A DNA stretch of 64,000 nucleotides, taken from Kangiella sediminilitoris. GTDB lineage: Bacteria; Pseudomonadota; Gammaproteobacteria; Enterobacterales; Kangiellaceae. The stretch covers positions 1,640,501 to 1,704,500 of the forward strand of contig NZ_CP012418.1 of assembly GCF_001708405.1 (NCBI RefSeq), read 5' to 3'. The position numbers and the translations under genes are program-made. The notes below the pieces were generated by a model. The model did not search any database. It was given only the letters and a program-made list of their open reading frames with translations, and was not told the origin of the DNA. Positions 28,007 through 36,206 of the stretch are shown here, in pieces; position 1 is the stretch's first letter, and every line of letters begins with the position of its first letter.

Positions 28007-29227
28007 TCAGGATCTTACCTGCATTGATCGTTTGTGCCAAACCAATTGCTCAGCTTCGGCTATTTTTTCACCAATAGATGATAATTCTTTTCTTCCCTGA
28101 TCATGAATTGACTGAACCGATTGTAATTTCATAAAACTTTGAACGCTTAAACCACTGGAGCGGTTAGCCGTTCCCATGGTTGGCAAGGTATGATTAGGTC
28201 CTGAACAATAATCGCCATAGGCTACTGCACTGTTTTCACCAACAAACAGCGAGCCAAAATTAATCAGTCTTCCCTGGTCAATCCTTGTATCCGCCAGTAG
28301 TAAGTGTTCAGCGGCATATTGATTACTAAAGTTCACCATCTCTTCAATCGATTGTGCCAGTAAAAGTACAATCTGATTTTGCTGCAATAACTCAGTTAGA
28401 GCCTCATCGGTTTCCAGTTGCTCTCTTACCTGATTCAACAACGACTGACTATCACTGACCAGTATGCTTTGCGCCTGAGGATCATGTTCTGCCTGAGCCG
28501 CCATATCGGCTATCAGCCACTCCTGATTTACCTCTTCATCAGCCAGTATCAGTAACTCACTGGGACCCGCAGCAACGTCAATTTGAACCCGGTTACTCAG
28601 TAACTGTTTTGCTATGTTTACATACTGATTACCCGGCCCCACAATCATTTGAACAGGGTTAATCTGCTGGTAACCAAAAGCAAGGGCTGCAATTGCCTGG
28701 GCCCCACCTATTTGAATAAACTGAGTAGCCCCTGCAAAACTAGCTGCCGCCAGAACTGCCGGGTGGTCAGATGGAGAGCAGGCAATTCGCTCTCGGCAAC
28801 CAGCCAGCTTTGCAGGAATCAAAGTCATCAGTGCAGTCGATATCAGAGGAAAACGACCTCCCGGGATATAAGCGCCTATACGTTCAATCGGTTGATACCG
28901 AAAACCAAACTCTCCGCACTCATCCAGGTATGTGCTGTCACGCAACTGTTTACGCTGAAATTCGGCAAAAGCTTCTATCCGTTTTCCTGCAGCGACAATG
29001 GCATTTAATAAACCTGTTTCCAGTCCATACTGATCATAAGGCTTCAGCTCTATAAAGCGTGGCGAAAAACCATCAAACCGCTGACTAAGCTCTTCGATGG
29101 CAGGATCACCTTGCTCCACCACTTTATCAAGAAGCTCCCTGACCTGAGGCTCAATATCCGTAGCACTGTTGCTCAGCTCTCTCTGCCACTGGCTGCATGG
29201 CATAAAATCTAGTTGTTTACCCTGCAT
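28007..29227 (-). CDS. hisD: histidinol dehydrogenase
   Basis: A 406-residue NAD-dependent enzyme for the last two histidine steps (histidinol to histidine). It has YIPGGRFPLISTAL, the VGPGNQYV loop, SQAEHD-type text (AAQAEHDPQAQSILV), the catalytic EH pair in AAEHLLL, YGDYCSGPNHTLPT, and a C-terminal HKRS zinc-site histidine. The frame runs on to 29296, but ATG 29227 lies just inside the end of hisAIE (11-base overlap) and gives a normal N terminus. It is the last gene of the his operon. Its GGRFPL loop differs from the E. coli form (GGSAPL). Confidence 0.93.
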   Translation of the reverse strand: MQGKQLDFMPCSQWQRELSNSATDIEPQVRELLDKVVEQGDPAIEELSQRFDGFSPRFIELKPYDQYGLETGLLNAIVAAGKRIEAFAEFQRKQLRDSTYLDECGEFGFRYQPIERIGAYIPGGRFPLISTALMTLIPAKLAGCRERIACSPSDHPAVLAAASFAGATQFIQIGGAQAIAALAFGYQQINPVQMIVGPGNQYVNIAKQLLSNRVQIDVAAGPSELLILADEEVNQEWLIADMAAQAEHDPQAQSILVSDSQSLLNQVREQLETDEALTELLQQNQIVLLLAQSIEEMVNFSNQYAAEHLLLADTRIDQGRLINFGSLFVGENSAVAYGDYCSGPNHTLPTMGTANRSSGLSVQSFMKLQSVQSIHDQGRKELSSIGEKIAEAEQLVWHKRSMQVRS

Positions 29228-30467
29228 TTCGCGCCCCCAATTCACTAATAATTTCCTGGGCTGATACGCCCTTTGCCTTGGCGTTAACCAGAGCAAAGAA
29301 TATTAAGTCTGCCGCTTCCCAGCGAACCTCGTCTGAGTCACTGGCTTCTATCAACTCCTGACACTCTTCGTTCAATTTTTCAATTTGCAGCTTTTCGCTT
29401 GAAAACAGTTTTTGAGTAAAAGACTGCGGGCTTGTAGTAGATTTCAACTCGTCCAGACGTTGCTCAAATACTCGATTGAGAGTGTTCAAATCAAACCCTC
29501 TATCCTGTGTAGCAAAACAGCTGTAACGCTCAAAGTGACAGGCATTACCCGACTGTCTGACCTTGAATAGTAAGGTATCACCATCACAGTCATAATCAAC
29601 ATTTACCAATTCCTGTGTGTTGCCGCTGGTCAAACCCTTCTCCCATAACTCTTGTCGTGAACGACTATAATAGACTCCAGCTTTTCGCTTAAACGCTTCC
29701 CGTAAGGAGTTTTCGCTGGAGTAAGCCAACATCAGCACCTGACTAGTTTCCGCATCCTGTACCACGGTTGGAATCAGTTCAGACTTATTAAAATCCAGAC
29801 ATTGGAACAAGGCATCTTCCAGACTCAATCTGCCAGTATAAACCGACATGCCGATTTGGCTGTTAGCACCAAGCTTATTAATGAACTCTACATCGTCCAG
29901 GGTTGTGATACCGCCCGCAACGGTCACTGGTATTTTTGAAGTTTTAATAACTTGCTCTATACGCTCGCGATCAACGCCTTTAAGCAGGCCTTCTTTTTGT
30001 ACCTGGGTATATAAAAACTCGGAACAATTACTTTGGATTTCACTTATTAAATCGAGCACCTTGACTGTATCGGTTGACTGCCAGCCATGTGTTACCCAGT
30101 CATCGCCTTTGGCATCAATGGCGAATATCAGCTGGGATGCTGGAAGTTTTTTGACGAACTCAGAGCGGCAAGACGTACCCAGAATGACCTTTTTGGCTCC
30201 TGCTGATAAATATTCTCTAGCAGTATCATAGTCCCGTATGCCACCTCCGACACGACATGGATAGCGTTTGATTAACTGTTTGATTAGATCCTTGTTGCTG
30301 CCTCTTCCTAATGCCGCGTCCAAATCAATGATAGCTACTTCGCCATACAACGAAAACTTTTCCAGTAATCCAAAAACATCGGATTCCTCAACAATCTTTC
30401 GATCAGGGTTCCCCTGCTCAAGCTGTACGGCCTTGCCGTCTAATAAATCAATACTTGGAATTAACAT
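29217..30467 (-). CDS. hisAIE: trifunctional HisA-HisI-HisE fusion
   Basis: A 416-residue polypeptide with three enzymes in series. HisA barrel (about 1-225): catalytic D7 in PSIDLLDGKAV, GGGIRDYDTA, D118 in FAIDAKGDDWVTHGW, and VAGGITTLDD. HisI cyclohydrolase (about 230-318): VVQDAETSQVLMLAY, SRSR 268-271, DYDCDGD from 291, CH 310-311 and C317. HisE pyrophosphohydrolase (about 325-412): EECQELIEA and WEAADLIFFALV. Together they would take phosphoribosyl-ATP through three consecutive steps to the substrate of HisHF. Start ATG 30467 has AGGAG upstream. HisI-HisE fusions are common; I do not recall HisA being part of one in gammaproteobacteria. Confidence 0.93.
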   Translation of the reverse strand: MLIPSIDLLDGKAVQLEQGNPDRKIVEESDVFGLLEKFSLYGEVAIIDLDAALGRGSNKDLIKQLIKRYPCRVGGGIRDYDTAREYLSAGAKKVILGTSCRSEFVKKLPASQLIFAIDAKGDDWVTHGWQSTDTVKVLDLISEIQSNCSEFLYTQVQKEGLLKGVDRERIEQVIKTSKIPVTVAGGITTLDDVEFINKLGANSQIGMSVYTGRLSLEDALFQCLDFNKSELIPTVVQDAETSQVLMLAYSSENSLREAFKRKAGVYYSRSRQELWEKGLTSGNTQELVNVDYDCDGDTLLFKVRQSGNACHFERYSCFATQDRGFDLNTLNRVFEQRLDELKSTTSPQSFTQKLFSSEKLQIEKLNEECQELIEASDSDEVRWEAADLIFFALVNAKAKGVSAQEIISELGARNAG

Positions 30468-30487
30468 AAAAACTCCTAACCCCGCCT

Positions 30488-31264
30488 TTAGCGAGTTAAA
30501 ATATTCTGTGACTTTAAAACTTGTTTAACATCATTAACCGAGTACTCGGCACGATGAAACATGCCTGCAGCCAGTGCTGCATCGCTTCCGGCTATATAGG
30601 TGTCGACAAAATGCTGGGCATTTGAAGCACCTCCTGAAGCAATCACCTGAATTCCTCTTTCAAAAGCTACACGACTCATTAACTCATTATCAAAACCAAT
30701 ACCGGTTCCATCTCTATGCATGGCTGTGAGCAAGATTTCACCAGCCCCTCTTTGCTCAACTTCTTCAAACCAGTCAAAGGCATTAACATCTGTTTTAACA
30801 TGTCCTCCACTAACATAAACGGCATAGTCATCATGCTCATCTTTATTGACGTCAATTGCCACAACCACGCATTGTGAACCAAAACCTTCGGCAATTTCGT
30901 TTATCAAGCTGGGATTCTTTATTGCAGCAGAGTTAAGCGCGACCTTGTCGGCACCAGCCGCAAGGAACTGGGCAACATCAGTGTAACTATTCAAGCCACC
31001 ACCAACGGTAAATGGTATGGATAAATTCTTGGCGACCCGGGTCACCGTATCTAAAGCATTTGCCCTGTTTTCGAGCGTAGCTTTAATATCAAGAAAAACG
31101 ATCTCGTCTGCGCCCTGTTCTTGATATTTCAGAGCAAGATCAACAGGGTCTCCCATATCAACCAGACCTTTAAAATTTACTCCCTTAACCACGCGGCCAT
31201 TAGCTACATCAAGGCAGACAATCACTCTTGGAATTAAGCCTTCATCCCGATTTAGTTCAGACAT
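30488..31264 (-). CDS. hisF: imidazole glycerol phosphate synthase cyclase subunit
   Basis: A 258-residue HisF barrel: [19 protein letters not shown] at the N terminus with the catalytic aspartate, [30 protein letters not shown], and [10 protein letters not shown] near the end. With HisH it converts PRFAR to IGP and AICAR. ATG 31264 lies within the last codons of hisH (13-base overlap) and has GAGGT nine bases upstream. hisAIE follows after 20 bases. Confidence 0.95.
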   Translation of the reverse strand: MSELNRDEGLIPRVIVCLDVANGRVVKGVNFKGLVDMGDPVDLALKYQEQGADEIVFLDIKATLENRANALDTVTRVAKNLSIPFTVGGGLNSYTDVAQFLAAGADKVALNSAAIKNPSLINEIAEGFGSQCVVVAIDVNKDEHDDYAVYVSGGHVKTDVNAFDWFEEVEQRGAGEILLTAMHRDGTGIGFDNELMSRVAFERGIQVIASGGASNAQHFVDTYIAGSDAALAAGMFHRAEYSVNDVKQVLKSQNILTR

Positions 31265-31857
31265 TGCTTCATGACCTCCTCACCAACGGCACCCGACTTT
31301 TCAGGATGAAACTGAAATGCCCATAGATTCCCTTTATTAATCGCAGAAACAAATTCTTCACCATAGGTAACCGTCGCGCTGGTTACCTCAGAGCTTTTTA
31401 CGCCGTAGCTATTCACAAAATAAACCACTTTCTGATCCAGGATGTCATTGCTGGAATCCAGTTTTGCCCAGCCGACCATTGGCTGCTTAGGACTCTCTAA
31501 CCGTCCTACCTTACCCTTAAAAATACTCAGCCCCACTACTCCGGGATCTTCTGCAGAAGATTCGAACAACACCTGCAAACCAACGCAAATACCCACCAGT
31601 GGTTTGTCAGCCTTAATCCAATCCTTAATCACATGACCCAGACCGCTGGCATTTAACTGCTCCATAACCTGACCGAACCGCCCTTGCCCCGGCACCACCA
31701 AAGCATCAACCTCGCTGTCCACATCCTCCGGCTGATCAATCATTAGCGGTTTAAGACCAATTCTTTTTAAGCAGGCAAATAAGCTGAATAAATTGCCGGC
31801 TTTGGTATTGATAACACCAACTCTCTTGCCCTTTATGTCGCTAGCAGTCCCGGTCAT
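31252..31857 (-). CDS. hisH: imidazole glycerol phosphate synthase glutamine amidotransferase subunit
   Basis: A 201-residue class I glutaminase that feeds ammonia to HisF. The nucleophile is in GICVGLQVLFESS, the catalytic histidine and glutamate in FQFHPEKSG. The N terminus (GVINTKAGNLFSLFACLKRIG) matches HisH rather than another amidotransferase. It overlaps hisB by 4 bases and hisF by 13, indicating translational coupling throughout. Confidence 0.94.
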   Translation of the reverse strand: MTGTASDIKGKRVGVINTKAGNLFSLFACLKRIGLKPLMIDQPEDVDSEVDALVVPGQGRFGQVMEQLNASGLGHVIKDWIKADKPLVGICVGLQVLFESSAEDPGVVGLSIFKGKVGRLESPKQPMVGWAKLDSSNDILDQKVVYFVNSYGVKSSEVTSATVTYGEEFVSAINKGNLWAFQFHPEKSGAVGEEVMKQCLN

Positions 31858-32432
31858 AACATCCCCTTAGTACTGTTCTCACGCTCACTCACCTGTAATG
31901 CGTCACGCAAAGCAAAAGCTAAACCTTTAAAACTGGCTTCTACCAGGTGGTGATTGTTATCGAAATACTCTGTTTTAATGTGCAGAGTTATAGCGCTGTT
32001 GATGGCAAAGGTATAAAAGAAGTGTTTCCACATCTCTGTTCCAATTCCACCCAGCATTTCTCGAGTAAACGGTAAGTCTGTAATGGCATAAGCACGGCCG
32101 CATACGTCAACCGCCACCATTAACAAGCTAGCATCCATTGGTAGTAAGCGCTGACCGTAACGTACAATTTTCCCCTGTTGACGCCAAGCCTGATTAAAAG
32201 CTTGCCCGAGGCAAATAGCGACATCCTCAATTAGGTGATGATCATCAACCTCTAAGTCTCCTACCGATCTTAAATTCAAATCCCAGCCCGCATGAGTAGC
32301 CAGTTGATTAAGCATGTGATCAAAGAACGGTAGCCCCGTATCAATCCTCACACCTTGTTTACCATTGATATTCAATGATAATTGAATTGAGGTTTCCTTG
32401 GTTTTACGCTCTAGCTGTATCGTTTCACTCAT
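31854..32432 (-). CDS. hisB: imidazoleglycerol-phosphate dehydratase (monofunctional HisB)
   Basis: A 192-residue dehydratase with the paired manganese motifs DDHHLIEDVAICLGQAF and NNHHLVEASFKGLAFALRDAL and the GLPFFDHML entry segment. It contains only the dehydratase domain: the N-terminal HAD histidinol-phosphatase found in the bifunctional enteric HisB (about 355 residues) is absent. A HAD phosphatase domain instead sits at the C terminus of the preceding HisC. It overlaps hisC and hisH by 4 bases each. Confidence 0.95.
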   Translation of the reverse strand: MSETIQLERKTKETSIQLSLNINGKQGVRIDTGLPFFDHMLNQLATHAGWDLNLRSVGDLEVDDHHLIEDVAICLGQAFNQAWRQQGKIVRYGQRLLPMDASLLMVAVDVCGRAYAITDLPFTREMLGGIGTEMWKHFFYTFAINSAITLHIKTEYFDNNHHLVEASFKGLAFALRDALQVSERENSTKGML

Positions 32433-34135
32433 AGCAAAGACTCCAATTGATTGACATTGTCGAGCACCAGATCAGCACCACCTTCATACAAAGACTCGTC
32501 GCCAATGCCGATAGCGATCACTCCAGCCCTGTTGGCCGCGACCATATCATCGGGCGTATCACCCAGCATCCAGCCGTTTTCTTTGCCGAAATAACGAAGG
32601 GCTTTAATGATTCCTTCAGGTTCCGGTTTTGATACCTCTACATCGTCGTCACTGATCACAAGACAATTATTGGCTCCTATCATTCTGGCACCTTCTACCG
32701 CCTCGTCTTTTGGCCTACCGGTAACAATTGCGGTCTTAATGGTACGCGTATTAGTGACGAATAACTGTGTAGACAGTTGCCGCTCGATGAATGGTTTCTC
32801 TAATTCTTTTAAACCTTTGTTTTTCTCGCTGCCTTGGTAAAAACTCTGAAAAACGTCAATAACAGCATTAAGATCTGTTTCATAACCAGATTGTTGAACC
32901 AACTCTAAACTCAACACCCAGTCATTGTTAAAGCCACCTTTACTTCTTAGCTTTTCAATATCGGATTGCTCGACCGTTTTGCCAGCAATGTGCTCGACTG
33001 TGGCCTTTATCGCCTGATCATAGCTTTGCCTCGTATCAATAAGCACACCATCCATATCAAAACAGATTAGTTCTGGCTTTAAAGCAAGTCCTAGAGCATT
33101 GAGTAGTGGTTTTAAGTAAAACGGTATCGTGATTCGAATAGCATTGATCTTTTTATCTTTAGCACTCAAACCAGCTAGCTCAGTTTTAATAATGATATTG
33201 CGTTTTTCACAGGCAGCCTTTATTAACCGGAGTTTGTTTTCATTGCCCTGAATGAACAGGAAGTTAGCACTGCTATCAACAACCTTTAAGCCTGCAGATT
33301 TTAACAGCACGACAACTTGCTCACGGTTTTGACTAATCGTTCCTGCATAGTTATTAACTTCCAGCCTGGCACTATCGGTAAATGCTTTCTTTGCTACTTC
33401 AATGGTTGGAGCCGGTAGGTTAAACGGCATCGCCAGACGCGCAAATTCGATGACAATTTTGGATTGGCCCAACAGGTATCCACAACGGATTCCAGCCAGT
33501 CCAAAAGCCTTCGACAAGGTTCTTAATACAATGAGATTATCAAACTCTTCCAGTAGCTTTAGGGAATAATCTTCATCTTTGCACGCAAACTCTATGTAAG
33601 CTTCATCCAGAAAAACCTGTGCATTTTTTTCCTTGGCTTGCTGACAAACTCGATATAACTCATCTTCAGATATAAGTTCGCCTGTGGGATTATTTGGGCT
33701 GGTGATAATTAAGATACTCCCTTCCGAGACCTCACTCAGCGCACCTTGCAAATCAATTCGCATATCATCCAGCGGCTCTATAAGAGTCATGTCCGCACTC
33801 CAAGTGACTTTTCCTGCGAGGTACTGGCTAAAGGCCGGTAACGGTAATATGAGTCGACGTTGTTGCAAACAAGCATATTTAAACAGTAACTCAATGGCTT
33901 CATCACCACCATTGGTTAACAGCAATTGCTCCTTATTCAAACCATAATATTGAGCCACCTGATCTTCTAAGCCAGTTTTGTCAGGGTACTTCCACAAACA
34001 CTCTGTAGAGATGGTTTCCGTGGTCAACCATAATGGACGACTGTCAGAGCGCTCATTAAAGTCCAGTTTAAGTACTTTTCTGCTACCAGCCTCCCCCTGA
34101 TATGCCTCAAAGTTATTCTGATATAAAGGTTTCAT
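32429..34135 (-). CDS. hisC: HisC aminotransferase fused to a HAD phosphatase, candidate histidinol-phosphatase
   Basis: A 568-residue fusion. Residues 1-350 are a PLP-dependent histidinol-phosphate aminotransferase (SPNNPTGELIS, FLDEAYIEF, PLP lysine K209 in RTLSKAFGLAGIR). Residues about 354-568 are a complete HAD subfamily IA phosphatase: D360 and D362 in CFDMDGVLID, T472 in VTGRP, K503 in SKPEP, and GDTPDD from 525. All catalytic residues are intact. Because hisB lacks its phosphatase domain, the inference is that this module dephosphorylates histidinol phosphate, the product of the step after HisC's substrate is aminated. It overlaps hisG and hisB by 4 bases each. Confidence 0.9.
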   Translation of the reverse strand: MKPLYQNNFEAYQGEAGSRKVLKLDFNERSDSRPLWLTTETISTECLWKYPDKTGLEDQVAQYYGLNKEQLLLTNGGDEAIELLFKYACLQQRRLILPLPAFSQYLAGKVTWSADMTLIEPLDDMRIDLQGALSEVSEGSILIITSPNNPTGELISEDELYRVCQQAKEKNAQVFLDEAYIEFACKDEDYSLKLLEEFDNLIVLRTLSKAFGLAGIRCGYLLGQSKIVIEFARLAMPFNLPAPTIEVAKKAFTDSARLEVNNYAGTISQNREQVVVLLKSAGLKVVDSSANFLFIQGNENKLRLIKAACEKRNIIIKTELAGLSAKDKKINAIRITIPFYLKPLLNALGLALKPELICFDMDGVLIDTRQSYDQAIKATVEHIAGKTVEQSDIEKLRSKGGFNNDWVLSLELVQQSGYETDLNAVIDVFQSFYQGSEKNKGLKELEKPFIERQLSTQLFVTNTRTIKTAIVTGRPKDEAVEGARMIGANNCLVISDDDVEVSKPEPEGIIKALRYFGKENGWMLGDTPDDMVAANRAGVIAIGIGDESLYEGGADLVLDNVNQLESLL

Positions 34136-34983
34136 AGCGCTTTCCTGATTGGTGTTTCTAAAATATCTGTGGCGCCGGCAGCAATCAGCTGTGGCAATAA
34201 ATCCTTTATAAGTTTACGTTCGATGGCTGCCTTAATGGCAAAACCGTCCGAGTTATAGAGTTCACTAACCGTGGGAGAACGCATTGCAGGTAAAAGATCT
34301 ACTACTTTCTGTACGTTATCCTTATTGCAATTCATTTCAAGTAGAACCCGTTTACGTCCGTTCATGACACCCCGCATCAGCAGTAGCAAGTCGTCAATCT
34401 GCTTTTTCTTTTCAGGGTTCTTTAAAATTTCTTTGTTAGCTATAAACTGTGTTGAGCTTTCGATAACCGTATCAACAATCTTTAAACGGTTTGCTCTTAT
34501 GGTAGATCCGGTGCTGGTATTATCAATAATCATGTCGGCATCTTCCGGAGGGAAGACTTCTGTGGCACCATAAGCACGCAATAACTTAAATGGAACGCCT
34601 AACCGAGTAAGATAATCATTAGCTATCTTTTTATACTCGGATGCTACAATAATGTTTCGTTGCTTAACTTCATCCCAGTCCCATTCCTCAGGGATACAGG
34701 ACACCAGGCGAACCGGGTTAAATCCAAGATCCATCAAAACTTCAACGTCTGCTTCCTGCTCTATAATCCAGTCCATTCCAGCGAAACCTATATCGTGCTG
34801 CCCAAGCGCTACCATCTCAGGAATATTCTGGCTCTTAAGTAATTTTACTTCGATGTCACAGCCATAAAGCGTCGGACGATAATTACGACTGTCACCCACT
34901 AAAGTTAACCCTATCTCAGAGAGAAGGTCTTCAACCTTATTAAATAACTTCCCTTTTGGAACTACCATTTTTAATGTCATCAC
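34132..34983 (-). CDS. hisG: ATP phosphoribosyltransferase (long form)
   Basis: A 283-residue HisG catalysing the first, feedback-controlled step. Catalytic region: VVPKGKLF, DIGFAGMDWI, and the PRPP-binding loop DNTSTGSTIRAN. After about residue 205 there is a C-terminal HisG_C regulatory domain (MRSPTVSELYNSDGFAIKA, ending ILETPIRKAL), which binds histidine in long-form enzymes and removes the need for HisZ. It is the first structural gene after two tandem attenuators and overlaps hisC by 4 bases. Confidence 0.95.
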   Translation of the reverse strand: MMTLKMVVPKGKLFNKVEDLLSEIGLTLVGDSRNYRPTLYGCDIEVKLLKSQNIPEMVALGQHDIGFAGMDWIIEQEADVEVLMDLGFNPVRLVSCIPEEWDWDEVKQRNIIVASEYKKIANDYLTRLGVPFKLLRAYGATEVFPPEDADMIIDNTSTGSTIRANRLKIVDTVIESSTQFIANKEILKNPEKKKQIDDLLLLMRGVMNGRKRVLLEMNCNKDNVQKVVDLLPAMRSPTVSELYNSDGFAIKAAIERKLIKDLLPQLIAAGATDILETPIRKAL

Positions 34984-35018
34984 AGACTCCTAAAATTAAA
35001 TCATTAATACCTGAAAAC

Positions 35019-35052
35019 GAAAAAACCCGTTGACCTTTCGGAGCAACGGGTT
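35019..35052 (-). terminator. his attenuator 2 terminator
   Basis: Nine-base arms 35024-35032 and 35044-35052 (on the minus strand AACCCGTTG and its complement) followed on the minus strand by a run of six U. The minus-strand left arm plus loop (CCGTTGCTC, 35041-35049) is complementary, with one G-U pair, to GAGCGACGG inside the second leader (35097-35105). The RNA can therefore switch between terminator and antiterminator. It lies 36 bases before the hisG start. Confidence 0.9.
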
Positions 35053-35084
35053 TGAAAATCAATCATGAGTATTTTAATTAAGCA

Positions 35085-35153
35085 CTACTCATTCCACCGT
35101 CGCTCGCGCAGTGTATGATGGTGATGATGATGTAATGCTTTACTGAAACTCAT
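35085..35153 (-). CDS. hisL2: his leader peptide 2 with six consecutive histidines
   Basis: A 22-codon ORF starting MSFSKAL, then six histidine codons (CAT CAT CAT CAC CAT CAT), then TLRERRWNE and a TAG stop. It lies just upstream of the second terminator and hisG, on the same strand, as expected for a ribosome-stalling his leader. The segment following the His codons carries the antiterminator strand (35097-35105). AAGG lies about 10 bases before the ATG. It is too short for ordinary gene finding, so it was found by reading the strand. Confidence 0.88.
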   Translation of the reverse strand: MSFSKALHHHHHHTLRERRWNE

Positions 35154-35177
35154 TCTCTAAACCTTTTGTTCAAACAT

Positions 35178-35208
35178 AAAAAAAGCCCCGCTCATTTGGC
35201 GGGGCTTT
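35178..35208 (-). terminator. his attenuator 1 terminator
   Basis: A GC-rich hairpin with perfect 10-base arms 35182-35191 and 35199-35208 (minus strand AAAGCCCCGC and its complement), 7-base loop, followed by a run of seven U. The minus-strand CCGCCAA (35196-35202) is exactly complementary to TTGGCGG within the first leader ORF (35254-35260), which itself can pair with the preceding CCACGCA. This gives the classical 1:2, 2:3 and 3:4 alternatives. Confidence 0.92.
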
Positions 35209-35236
35209 CTATAATTCTTTAATACTACTTACATTA

Positions 35237-35311
35237 TTAAAGACAATAGCTCACCGCCAACGCATTTGCGTGGTAATGATGGTGATGTGTTGCGTTTAAT
35301 AATGTTTTCAT
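35237..35311 (-). CDS. hisL1: his leader peptide 1 (HHHHYH)
   Basis: A 24-codon ORF starting MKTLLNAT, then HHHHYH (CAT CAC CAT CAT TAC CAC), then ANALAVSYCL and a TAA stop. An in-frame stop lies four codons upstream of the ATG, so this is the only sensible start. No Shine-Dalgarno sequence is visible. The best promoter would start transcription about two bases before the ATG, so it may be translated almost leaderless. Its sequence outside the histidines is unlike leader 2. Confidence 0.85.
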   Translation of the reverse strand: MKTLLNATHHHHYHANALAVSYCL

Positions 35312-35319
35312 ATGCTGTG

Positions 35320-35348
35320 ATTAAAACGTATCCAACAAAACCTGTCAA
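35320..35348 (-). promoter_or_regulatory. sigma-70 promoter of the his operon
   Basis: On the minus strand a perfect -35 box TTGACA (35343-35348), a 17-base spacer and -10 box TTTAAT (35320-35325). It is the only strong promoter-like match between the GNAT gene and the first leader. The predicted start near 35313 is two bases from the leader ATG at 35311. Confidence 0.7.
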
Positions 35349-35369
35349 TCCCCTGGGGCAATAAAAACG

Positions 35370-35834
35370 CTAAATGAACTTAGTCATAAACAAACTGTGG
35401 GGATCTTCGCTGTATTCACCGAAAGGGGCAGTCTCCATAAACCCAAACTTGCGGTAAAGGGCAATAGCTGGCTCAAAGGCTTTGTGAGTACCGGTTTCCA
35501 GACTTAACCGCCGATATCCCCTACTCTTAGCTTCCGATAACATGACCTCTAATAAACGGCTTGATACACCTCGCCTGAGAAAGACTTTAGCAGTTCTCAT
35601 CGACTTCACTTCAGCATGAGTCTCTGATAACTCTTTAAGGGCTCCACACCCAGCTATTTGATCTCCCTGCCAGGCACTCCAAAAAGTCAGGGATGGATGC
35701 TTTAGTTCAGCCACATCAAGTGCATGAATGCTCTCTGGCGGCGAGTACTGAAACATTTCTCTGCGATGCTCCTCCAGCAAGCGCATAATACCCTGGTCCT
35801 GTAAATCATCGACTTTTATTAACAGCTCTTTCAC
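35370..35834 (-). CDS. GNAT-family N-acetyltransferase (YsnE-like)
   Basis: A 154-residue acetyltransferase. The acetyl-CoA region reads VKSMRTAKVFLRRGVSSRLLEVM, with LSLETGTHKAFEPAIALYRKFGF downstream, as in the YsnE-like GNAT subgroup; the acceptor substrate is unknown. It starts 21 bases after the PII gene and is probably co-transcribed with amtB and PII. The his promoter lies immediately downstream of its stop. Confidence 0.83.
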   Translation of the reverse strand: MKELLIKVDDLQDQGIMRLLEEHRREMFQYSPPESIHALDVAELKHPSLTFWSAWQGDQIAGCGALKELSETHAEVKSMRTAKVFLRRGVSSRLLEVMLSEAKSRGYRRLSLETGTHKAFEPAIALYRKFGFMETAPFGEYSEDPHSLFMTKFI

Positions 35835-35855
35835 GCAAATACTCCTGATAAACTC

Positions 35856-36206
<351 letters not shown>

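Noticed and set aside
35085-35311. His-rich short peptides as metal-binding or tag-like proteins
   Set aside because: Their position before terminators with matching antiterminator segments and directly upstream of hisG explains the histidine runs as leader-peptide codons.
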